From positions 1 to 12,112 of the forward strand of contig CAZGMJ010000105.1 of the NCBI GenBank assembly GCA_964526785.1: DNA of 12,112 bases. The letters run 5' to 3'. Positions 1-6,182 of this stretch are shown here, one piece after another. The position numbers and the translations under genes were made by a program. The stretch comes from CAZGMJ01 sp964526785 (GTDB lineage: Bacteria > Planctomycetota > Phycisphaerae > Sedimentisphaerales > Anaerobacaceae). The notes below the pieces were generated by a model. That model did not search any database, was not told the origin of the DNA, and worked only from the letters and a program-made list of their open reading frames with translations. How positions within the stretch are numbered: the stretch's first letter is position 1; each line of letters opens with the position of its first letter.

Positions 1-135
1 GGTCGGCCGGGTGTTCGCGGCGGCAGTCTCTTTTCGATGTACACATCTCTCGGAGTCTGCCTTTGCGTCCACCGTGTTGCTGCGCACCACGGGTTTGGCC
101 GAACCGCCGGGCACGTCTATAGGTGCCAGCTCCAT
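1..135 (-). CDS. possible 5' fragment of an unrecognised gene, cut by the window edge
   Basis: An open minus-strand frame begins at an ATG at 135 and stays open to base 1 (45 codons, N-terminus MELAPIDVPGGSAKPVVR). The third codon positions are mostly G or C, which fits the GC-rich genes of this window, and the orientation matches all its neighbours. There is no clear ribosome binding site before the ATG and the frame is too short for any family call. It could equally be chance. The stretch 136-270 shows nothing else beyond a weak stem-loop (about 5 bp) over the stop codon of the upstream gene. Confidence 0.25.
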   Translation of the reverse strand, partial: MELAPIDVPGGSAKPVVRSNTVDAKADSERCVHRKETAAANTRPT

Positions 136-270
136 CGCTATGGTTGATGTACAGGATGATACCTGGCATTGAAGGCAAATCCGGGAGGGGCGGGGGGAGG
201 ATGGACAAGTTGAAGTTGTTTGACGGGTGTTGACGTTGCGCGGTAAATATATGCCGGAAATTGAGTTTAC

Positions 271-3066
271 TCAGTAGCGCTCGCAACTTTTCACGATGAA
301 TTTGGCATAATTGTCCTCTGCAGAGGTTCGCACTACGTACACGTGGCCGACCTGGCAGATCACGGGGTCTGTAGTATATTCCGTCTGCGTGGCTTCAGTG
401 ACTGAGTCAAAAGAGACTTGTCCTGCATCATAGAATCCCTTCCGGCCTCTTATCCGGGAAATAACGAACTTCACTACCCCCTTTTCCTGGCGGAGTTCGA
501 GGTCTTTGTCCTTTCTGTTCCTTTCGACTTGCCCGGTAGAGAAATCAATAGAAGCGTATACGTCCCATGTGACGGCGCCTGTCTGAAGATCGCCGGCGGT
601 GAAACTGCTCGAACCATCCGCCTGATAGACATAATCGATCGTGATTTTGTGTCCGCGGTAGAGCTTCACGTTTTTTACGACCGTTTGGCCTTGCGGGGCC
701 GTAATCATTACTGATTCAGAACCGTAGGCAGGTTTGGTGAGAAACAGGCGATAATCGGTGCCGGCCAGGCCCTCAAAAGAGTATGTGCCGTTCGAGCCAG
801 TATGTGCCCATAGGACAGGGGGTTGGTAACGGTATTCGAATGCGAAATGGAGCATCAGACTCGCTTGTTCGAGCGGCCGGCCGTTGTCGTCTGTGACTGT
901 GCCTTTGATGCAGGCCAGCTTCTCGGGCGGGGTCTTCTGCATTTCGAAACCTACATAGGTCATTTCGCCTTGCGAGACGGTGATTGATGCATCGACCGGA
1001 TCGTATCCGAAGGCTCGAAGCGCGAGACGTTTGTCGGGGCCTGCATGTTGCGAATGAGGAATTATGGGCGTTATAAACCAGCCGCCCTCATGCACTCGCA
1101 GATGGTTGTCAATGCCATGGCGCAAGATCAGCATAACGTCTTTGCTGCCGTGAATAGCCGCACCGTCGGCAAGTGTGACCCTTCCCGCCATGGAGACGGC
1201 TCCTGGATTGGATCGCAGATAGGGAATTCGCTCATCGAGGACTTCCTGCACGTCAGGTGGGAAGTCATCGTAAGAAATCGCCTGGCGATATGGCTGCGTG
1301 GGCGGGCGGTTTGCCATTCTTTGTGCAGCATCCTTTTTTGGAGGGACAATGGGCCGGGCCTCTTCGAGCAGCATCTTGAGCGTATACTCACTAGCATCAG
1401 CACCGTCGATCAAGACGATGCATCCCTCTTGAATCGATGGGCACATCTGGGAATTGCGGTCCAATGTGCCCACACTCTTGATCGCTGCAAATTGCCCGGA
1501 AGACGACGGCGGTAGAACCTTATAGAGAACCGGCAGAAAACTTTGCATGGTCAACTTGCCTTCATCGAGCCAGAACTGAGGGACAACCCGGTCGGCAAAT
1601 GTCTTGAAATGCTGGTCTTCAATCTGACCGAGAGGTATTCGGAAACGCGGCCTATTCACTAAGAACTCCGCTGTGCCGCTTGTTGCGCCAGGGCCGCTAA
1701 AGTTGTCTTGCTCTTTGGTGCTTATGGCGTAGTGGAATTTTACTTGTCTGGGAAAAGAAAGTACGAAATCCTGCTTGATAAGGCGTTTGTCCATGTCTCG
1801 AATCGAAATTTCCGCGATGTCTGAGACGTAACCCCTTTTCTCGGCTACCAGATCAAAAGCCTCAAGCCCGAATCCATCAATGCGGTAGAGGCCTTTCGCA
1901 TTCGTCGTTGCTGATCTTTTCGGTGAAGACACTCTGACCCCTTCCACAGGGGCACCATTCTCATTCGTGACGGTGCCGGAAATAGAGGCCGTGCCTTCGG
2001 CCTGGACTTTCTCCAGGATTATGTGGCCCAGGTTAGTCACCTGGCCGGGCCTTAGAGTAACGACTTTCTCGAAGTTCTTATAGGGAGGGCCGGGATCAAT
2101 AACAATCTCCCTCTTGGTAGCTTCAGCGACCCTCTCCCATCTCGTCCACGGCACCCCATATGGCACGGCATTGTCGCCGATAGAACCCGCCGTGCGAGGA
2201 TGCCGGTATAATCGATATTTCGCCCTGGCTCTTGCATTCCTGGTCTTTCCGGCATCCAGGTAGAGGGCGACCAATGCCCCTTGTTGCTTGTGGATCTCTT
2301 TGGCAACAGCATCTTCAAGCAGCTTTTGAATTGCCGATTCCCGCTCAGTAGATTCTGCCGTTACACTGCTCTGTTGTTCCGGTTTGTTGGGAGATTCGCT
2401 GCCAAATGACTCTGCGGACAGAGTAGAGGATACAGTCGGTTGAGACTGCCGGCCTATGTGGGGAACTATCTGTCCCGCCTGAAGATCTCGCGGCTTCTCC
2501 GATGGTCTTTTTATGGAGGGCAATATCGCGGTTACCAGTATGATTAACCCCAGGGCGATAACTGCGGCTACTCCCGAGATGATGTATATGAGGCGGCGAT
2601 CGATGGCGGAGGACTCTTCATACTCATCGTTTTCTTGTTGCTCCGCTTCGTAGACATCGTCATACGGATCCGGTGGGGGCGGGGTTTCATGGTCTGGCGT
2701 GGTTTCAATGTAGTTGCCGCATGCGGGGCAGGCAATAGGCTCTTGCGAAGTACCTTTCGGCACGCTTACATTCTCGCCACACGCAGGGCAGATGGCAGTG
2801 GCGGTTTTGCCGATCCTGGCCGGTCTCTCCGGCTGAGAGGGGACGACAAGCAGGTTACCGCACTTGGGGCATTTGCCCTTCCTGCCGGCATGCGCAGCAG
2901 GAACATTGATCTTGTGGCCACAGTTGCTACAGTTGAAAGCGATGACGGTGGAGCAATCCGGCACGACCACGACGTTTCCGCAGTTCGGGCATTTGCCTTT
3001 CTTGCCACAGTACTTTTTGTCGACAGTGATGTGGCGCGCGCAATGTGCACAAGAGAATCTTATCAT
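271..3066 (-). CDS. single-pass membrane protein with three N-terminal zinc ribbons and exported carboxypeptidase-regulatory-like domains (931 aa)
   Basis: The product begins with three CxxC-x16-CxxC units: C6/C9/C26/C29, C46/C49/C66/C69 and C93/C96/C113/C116. The first two are close copies, with 'GKCPNCGN' and 'GKCPKCGN' second halves. An acidic, proline-rich linker (about 120-155) and one transmembrane helix (about 159-183) follow. Three segments after the membrane look like carboxypeptidase-regulatory-like beta-sandwiches: about 359-440 (ISGTVTNENGAPVEGVRVSS), 624-710 (MAGRVTLADG) and 718-805 (IKGTVTDDNGRPLEQASL). The Ser/Thr/Gln-rich part right after the membrane (about 185-245) looks like a spacer. 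The expected topology is zinc ribbons in the cytoplasm and the rest outside. The ATG at 3066 has a GGGAG ribosome binding site 7 nt upstream. No catalytic motif was found, so the function is unknown; zinc binding is inferred from cysteine spacing. The shape would suit a sensor or a surface-binding protein. Confidence 0.85.
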   Translation of the reverse strand: MIRFSCAHCARHITVDKKYCGKKGKCPNCGNVVVVPDCSTVIAFNCSNCGHKINVPAAHAGRKGKCPKCGNLLVVPSQPERPARIGKTATAICPACGENVSVPKGTSQEPIACPACGNYIETTPDHETPPPPDPYDDVYEAEQQENDEYEESSAIDRRLIYIISGVAAVIALGLIILVTAILPSIKRPSEKPRDLQAGQIVPHIGRQSQPTVSSTLSAESFGSESPNKPEQQSSVTAESTERESAIQKLLEDAVAKEIHKQQGALVALYLDAGKTRNARARAKYRLYRHPRTAGSIGDNAVPYGVPWTRWERVAEATKREIVIDPGPPYKNFEKVVTLRPGQVTNLGHIILEKVQAEGTASISGTVTNENGAPVEGVRVSSPKRSATTNAKGLYRIDGFGLEAFDLVAEKRGYVSDIAEISIRDMDKRLIKQDFVLSFPRQVKFHYAISTKEQDNFSGPGATSGTAEFLVNRPRFRIPLGQIEDQHFKTFADRVVPQFWLDEGKLTMQSFLPVLYKVLPPSSSGQFAAIKSVGTLDRNSQMCPSIQEGCIVLIDGADASEYTLKMLLEEARPIVPPKKDAAQRMANRPPTQPYRQAISYDDFPPDVQEVLDERIPYLRSNPGAVSMAGRVTLADGAAIHGSKDVMLILRHGIDNHLRVHEGGWFITPIIPHSQHAGPDKRLALRAFGYDPVDASITVSQGEMTYVGFEMQKTPPEKLACIKGTVTDDNGRPLEQASLMLHFAFEYRYQPPVLWAHTGSNGTYSFEGLAGTDYRLFLTKPAYGSESVMITAPQGQTVVKNVKLYRGHKITIDYVYQADGSSSFTAGDLQTGAVTWDVYASIDFSTGQVERNRKDKDLELRQEKGVVKFVISRIRGRKGFYDAGQVSFDSVTEATQTEYTTDPVICQVGHVYVVRTSAEDNYAKFIVKSCERY

Positions 3067-3120
3067 AGCATTACTCCCGAATATCTGCCAAATTGTCTCG
3101 CTTGCTGAGTTCTGCTCCGA

Positions 3121-3225
3121 TCATTTCGGAATACGACACAGCGGCACTATCCCGGTGGCCAACAGAAACCGACAGACCTTTGCCTGTGTCCCTGTGGATG
3201 CCCAATTGCTCATGGGATACCTCAT
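3121..3225 (-). CDS. candidate small ORF in the leader of the zinc-ribbon gene (34 aa)
   Basis: A 34-codon frame starts at an ATG at 3225 and ends in TGA at 3121, 54 bp before the 931-aa gene starts. It is preceded by GAGGAG (3233-3238) at a 7-nt spacing, one of the best ribosome binding sites in the window, which is the main reason to list it. The peptide starts MRYPMSNWASTG and is not recognised. It lies just downstream of a candidate promoter, so it could be a leader peptide. There is no run of one amino acid typical of attenuation peptides. An overlapping minus-strand frame (3071-3409) also crosses here without a ribosome binding site. It may be chance or part of a dispersed repeat. Confidence 0.22.
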   Translation of the reverse strand: MRYPMSNWASTGTQAKVCRFLLATGIVPLCRIPK

Positions 3226-3249
3226 AATGCTGCTCCTCAACATGCCTAC

Positions 3250-3278
3250 AGAATACGACAATCCCGCGCATGGGGCAA
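3250..3278 (-). promoter_or_regulatory. candidate sigma70-type promoter for the zinc-ribbon gene
   Basis: On the minus strand TTGCCC (3278-3273) and TATTCT (3255-3250) are separated by exactly 17 bp. Each box matches the consensus at four of six bases. The start point would fall near 3243, giving a leader of about 177 nt that contains the candidate 34-aa ORF. The boxes are imperfect, so this is only the best candidate in the interval. Confidence 0.35.
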
Positions 3279-3406
3279 GCAATAATCTCTATTATTATCG
3301 TGGATGCAATTCGGCTGGAGTTGGCGAATTGAGAGAGGCGAACGATGGCCGGGCGTCGTCTTAGGTGAGCGCGGCGGTAGTGTGCAGGGTTACTGACACA
3401 GGGGGC

Positions 3407-3585
3407 CATGTCGGTTCGGAGGGGATTTCGCGGGATGTGATTAAGGGCTTGTTCGGGTAGCAGATTTCTCGACTGCGCTTCGCCCCTAAGGGGCGAGCTC
3501 CGCTCGAAATGACAGGCGTCGCGGGGCGTGCCGAGGTTCTGGCTTTCCGGGGCGCGACAGTTCTTCTCGCGGGTTGTTGAGGTCC
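3407..3585. repeat. REP-like intergenic repeat, copy A (179 bp)
   Basis: This is the first of two near-identical direct repeats, offset by exactly 230 bp. I count about 10 mismatches and no gaps over 179 bp. The core (3469-3507) is an imperfect 39-bp palindrome bounded by TCGA at both ends. At its centre is an 8-bp perfect stem, TCGCCCCT-A-AGGGGCGA. On the minus strand the core begins 'tcatttcgagcggagc', a style I associate with dispersed intergenic repeats in bacterial genomes; open frames across such repeats are often annotated as spurious proteins. No coding function is likely. Confidence 0.9.
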
Positions 3586-3636
3586 GGGGGCGCGGGACTC
3601 ACTTCGGTCCAAATGGCACTATGCGCAACGGTGAGG

Positions 3637-3815
3637 CATGTCGGTTCGGAGGGGATTTCGCGGGATGTGAGTAAGGGCTTGTTCGGGTAGCAGATTTCTC
3701 GACTGCGCTTCGCCCCTAAGGGGCGAGCTCCGCTCGAAATGACAGGCGGCGCGGGACGTGCCGAGGTTCTGGCTTTCGGGGACGCGTCGGTTGTTTTCGC
3801 TGGTTGTTGAGGTCC
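3637..3815. repeat. REP-like intergenic repeat, copy B (179 bp)
   Basis: This is the second copy of the 179-bp unit, separated from copy A by an unrelated 51-bp spacer (3586-3636). The palindromic core is at 3699-3737 and is unchanged from copy A. Most differences lie in the outer third (3750-3801). Copy B continues directly into the 'tcccggc...gccggga' hairpin at 3813-3831, which copy A lacks. That makes the repeat composite. Confidence 0.9.
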
Positions 3816-3841
3816 CGGCGGGGGGCCGGGATGACAGGGGG
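3773..3841. repeat. second repeat type, copy 1, with a 7-bp hairpin
   Basis: This unit overlaps the end of copy B and closes with a perfect hairpin, TCCCGGC (3813-3819) / GCCGGGA (3825-3831), around a 5-nt loop of G. It is followed by 'tgacaggggg'. A diverged partner lies at 3910-3978. The plus-strand text 'ccgggatgacaggg' is the recurring end of both copies. Confidence 0.75.
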
Positions 3842-3909
3842 AAATGAAAATGGAAAGTCGAGATTTGAAATTGGATGACAGGATAGGCGCCAGGATGCAT
3901 GGTTTCTGC

Positions 3910-3978
3910 CCGACGGGGGCGCGTCGGTTTTTTCCGTGGGGTGTTGATGTCCCGGCTCGGGGCCGGGATGACAGGGGT
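3910..3978. repeat. second repeat type, copy 2, with a 7-bp hairpin
   Basis: This is a diverged copy of the 3773-3841 unit with the same perfect stem, TCCCGGC (3950-3956) / GCCGGGA (3962-3968). The loop is again 5 nt but its sequence differs (tcggg). Conserving stem and loop length while the loop and flanks change suggests the hairpin is the part under selection. The interval between the two copies (3842-3909) is AT-richer and shows nothing recognisable. Confidence 0.7.
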
Positions 3979-4013
3979 TGCGGCACTTGTGGGCGCCGCT
4001 TTCTGGTCGGAGG

Positions 4014-4053
4014 GGATATCTCTTCGGCTTCGCTTTGCCGGGTTCGAGATGAC
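4014..4053. repeat. degenerate third member of the palindromic repeat family
   Basis: The segment runs 'gatatctcttcggcttcg' to 'ttcgagatgacgg'. It mirrors the 'gatttctcgactgcgcttcg' to 'ctcgaaatgacagg' core of copies A and B, in the same orientation but with a shorter centre. TCTC and GAGA ends replace the TCGA ends. The rest of 3979-4115 holds no gene; 4099-4113, just past pncA, is GC-rich and partly self-complementary but has no U-tract, so no clear terminator is seen. Confidence 0.5.
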
Positions 4054-4115
4054 GGTGTGCGCGGGATGGAGAGATGGGCTTTAGGTGCGAGAAAATACAG
4101 CAGCCGGGGCCGGAA

Positions 4116-4724
4116 TCAGGTCAGATTTTGTGCGGTGGTGATTGTTGCGCCATTGTCTTTGAGTTGTTCTTTGGCGTTTTGGAAAGCCTCTTTGTCGAGC
4201 GGCCGGGTGGCGTCTTCGATGAGCGTTGCGTTGAAGCCTTCTTTGAGCGCGTCGGCGAGGGTGTATGCGACGCAGATTTCGGCGGCGAGGCCGCAGAAGT
4301 AGAGGTCTTCGGCGTTTTTTTCGCGGAGATATCCGGCCAGGCCGGTGCTTTTGCGGCGACCGTTGTCGTAGAAGGCGCTGTAGCTGTCTATCTGCGGGTC
4401 CATGCCCTTGCGGAAGACGGCCTCGACGGGCAGCAGGTCGAGGTCGGGGTGGAATTCGGCCCCGGGCGAGCCCTGCACGCAATGGTCCGGCCAGAGGGTC
4501 TGCTCGATGCCGGCGACGTCGATGGAGTCGAAGGGTTCGGCGTCCGGGTGGTTCGACGCGAAACTGACGTGGTTGCGCGGGTGCCAGTCCTGCGTGGCCA
4601 CCACCAGATCGAAACGGGGCGCGAGGTCGTTGACCGCGCCGACGACGGCGTCGCCATCGGGTACGGCCAGGGGCCCGCCGGGCATGAAATCGTTCTGACA
4701 ATCGACGATGATGAGCGTTATCAT
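4116..4724 (-). CDS. pncA: nicotinamidase PncA (202 aa)
   Basis: This cytoplasmic amidohydrolase of the isochorismatase-like fold turns nicotinamide into nicotinate and ammonia, the first step of NAD salvage through nicotinate. The nucleophile is C151 in 'FCGLAAEICVAYT', and the rest of the triad is D8 ('IIVDCQNDF') and K106 ('FRKGMD'). The expected metal ligands are D46 and H48 ('TQDWHP') and H81 ('LWPDHCVQGS'). Length and motif order fit the family (about 200-215 aa), and the oxyanion cis-peptide region 'GLAAE' is intact. The ATG at 4724 overlaps the upstream pncB stop in an ATGA (4721-4724), so translation is probably coupled. Together with pncB it makes a two-step nicotinamide-to-NaMN module. 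Confidence 0.96.
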   Translation of the reverse strand: MITLIIVDCQNDFMPGGPLAVPDGDAVVGAVNDLAPRFDLVVATQDWHPRNHVSFASNHPDAEPFDSIDVAGIEQTLWPDHCVQGSPGAEFHPDLDLLPVEAVFRKGMDPQIDSYSAFYDNGRRKSTGLAGYLREKNAEDLYFCGLAAEICVAYTLADALKEGFNATLIEDATRPLDKEAFQNAKEQLKDNGATITTAQNLT

Positions 4725-6136
4725 GACTGCACCTGGCGTTTATGCTGTTCGATCAGGCGGTCGCGTTCGGCTTTGAGGCGGTCGCTGAGGCCTATCTTGT
4801 ATACGTGCGGATTGTCGAAGCGTTTGTATTCTTCGGGCAGTTTTTCGAGGCGGCGGCGGGCGTATGCGGCAATATCGTCGAGCGGGCGGGGTTCGGAGAG
4901 GCGTTTGCCGTCGGCCATGACCTTATGCAGCAGGGGCTCTTTGTCCAGGCCTCGGATGGACATGGACTTGAGCGGGTCGAAGGGGTGGTGCATCGCGGCG
5001 ATGTCGGTCTCGTCGGCCAGGGCGACGACGTCAGCGCCGCTGAAGTTGCCGTGCGCGTCGAGCGTTCGGTACACCTGCTTTTTGTGCGGCAGCGTGACTT
5101 TGGCGGCGCTTTCGGAGAACTTGATGCGGGGGCTGCCGGCGGCGAAAGCGAGCTTGTATACGCCGTCGAGTGCGGCGTCCGGACGGCCGATGACGAGACT
5201 GGTGCCGACGCCGAAGAAGTCGATGGGGGCGTGCTGCTCGAGGAGGCTTTTGATGACGCGCTCGTCCAACTGGTTGGAGGCGGCGATCTTGACGTAGTGG
5301 AGGCCGGCGTCGTCGAGCATTTTGCGGGCCTGCCTGGAGAGGTATGCGAGGTCGCCGCTGTCGAGGCGGACACCCTTGAGCCGGGCGCCGCGGGCGTGCA
5401 TCTCTTTGCCGACGGTGATGGCGTTGGGCATGCCGGAGGCGAGCGTGTCGTATGTGTCGACGAGCAGGACGCAGTCGTCGGGTCGGCCAGCGGCGAAATC
5501 GCGAAAGGCGGTTAGTTCGTCGTCGTAGCACTGGACGAAGGAGTGGGCCATGGTGCCGGAGATGGGGATGCCGAAATCGCGGCCGGCGCGGGTGTTGCTG
5601 GTGCCGTTGAATCCGCCGACGGCGGCGGCGCGGGCGGCGTAGTAGCCGCCGGGGCCCTGGGCGCGGCGCAGGCCGAAGTCGACGAGCTTGCGGTCGCCGG
5701 CGACCAGACGCATGCGTGCGGCTTTGGTCGCGATGAGGGTCTGGAAGTTGAGGATGTTCAGCAGCAGGGTCTCGACGAGCTGGGCCTCGATGAGGGTGCC
5801 TTCGACGGTAAGGACGGGGCGGGTCGGAAAGACGAGGTCGCCTTCGCGGGCGGCGGAGACGGTGGCGGTGAAGCGGAATGATTCGAGGTGCCGGATGAAC
5901 TCGGGGGCCAGGTTTTGGTCGCGGAGGAATGCGAGGTCGCGGCGGTCGAAGCGGAGGGTTTCGAGGACGTCGAGCAGGGTGTCGAGGCCGGCGAAGATGG
6001 CGTAGCCGCCGTCGAAGGGGAGTTTGCGGAAGAAGTAGTCGAAGACGGCGCGGTCGTTCCGGCGGCCGGTGAGGAGGTAGACCTGGGCCATGGTCAGTTC
6101 GTACTGGTCGGTGTATGTGGCGGTGAAGTCGATCAT
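4721..6136 (-). CDS. pncB: nicotinate phosphoribosyltransferase PncB (471 aa)
   Basis: The enzyme joins nicotinate to PRPP to give nicotinate mononucleotide, using ATP and a phosphohistidine intermediate. Residues 1-60 (MIDFTATYTDQYELTMAQVY...) are typical of the family. The segment 'SNTRAGRDFGIPISGTMAHS' carries the candidate phosphorylated histidine, H198. It is followed by 'LLVDTYDTLASG', 'GVRLDSGDLAYLSRQARKML', 'IAASNQLDE' and 'DFFGVGTSLVIG', the phosphate- and PRPP-binding loops of the type II barrel. I chose the ATG at 6136: it has GGAAA 7 nt upstream and starts exactly where the family similarity starts. An in-frame ATG at 6208 would add 24 residues of low-complexity tail and overlap the upstream gene. 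The gap to the upstream stop is 46 bp. Confidence 0.95.
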   Translation of the reverse strand: MIDFTATYTDQYELTMAQVYLLTGRRNDRAVFDYFFRKLPFDGGYAIFAGLDTLLDVLETLRFDRRDLAFLRDQNLAPEFIRHLESFRFTATVSAAREGDLVFPTRPVLTVEGTLIEAQLVETLLLNILNFQTLIATKAARMRLVAGDRKLVDFGLRRAQGPGGYYAARAAAVGGFNGTSNTRAGRDFGIPISGTMAHSFVQCYDDELTAFRDFAAGRPDDCVLLVDTYDTLASGMPNAITVGKEMHARGARLKGVRLDSGDLAYLSRQARKMLDDAGLHYVKIAASNQLDERVIKSLLEQHAPIDFFGVGTSLVIGRPDAALDGVYKLAFAAGSPRIKFSESAAKVTLPHKKQVYRTLDAHGNFSGADVVALADETDIAAMHHPFDPLKSMSIRGLDKEPLLHKVMADGKRLSEPRPLDDIAAYARRRLEKLPEEYKRFDNPHVYKIGLSDRLKAERDRLIEQHKRQVQS

Positions 6137-6182
6137 GAGCGCGTTTCCAGAGGGCGGTGCGGTGTTGGCGGTTCCGCGGCGA

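Noticed and set aside
220..253. Plus-strand TTGACG followed by TAAATATATG, promoter-like
   Set aside because: It would transcribe into the antisense strand of the 931-aa gene with no plus-strand gene downstream, and the -10 box is poor at a usable spacing.
3071..3409. 112-codon minus-strand frame ahead of the zinc-ribbon gene
   Set aside because: It starts inside repeat copy A without a ribosome binding site and its composition is not protein-like in the first half. The overlapping 34-codon frame is slightly better supported.
3407..3815. Possible CRISPR array
   Set aside because: There are only two long units of 179 bp with one 51-bp spacer, no short regular repeats and no cas genes.
3361..4302. 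Several open frames (60-166 codons) on both strands across the repeat cluster
   Set aside because: They translate the REP-like repeats (peptides such as HFERSSPLRGEAQSRN), a known source of spurious protein predictions, and lack ribosome binding sites.
4074..5297. 407-codon plus-strand open frame across pncA and pncB
   Set aside because: It runs antisense to two well-identified enzymes with intact catalytic motifs and has no recognisable domain of its own.
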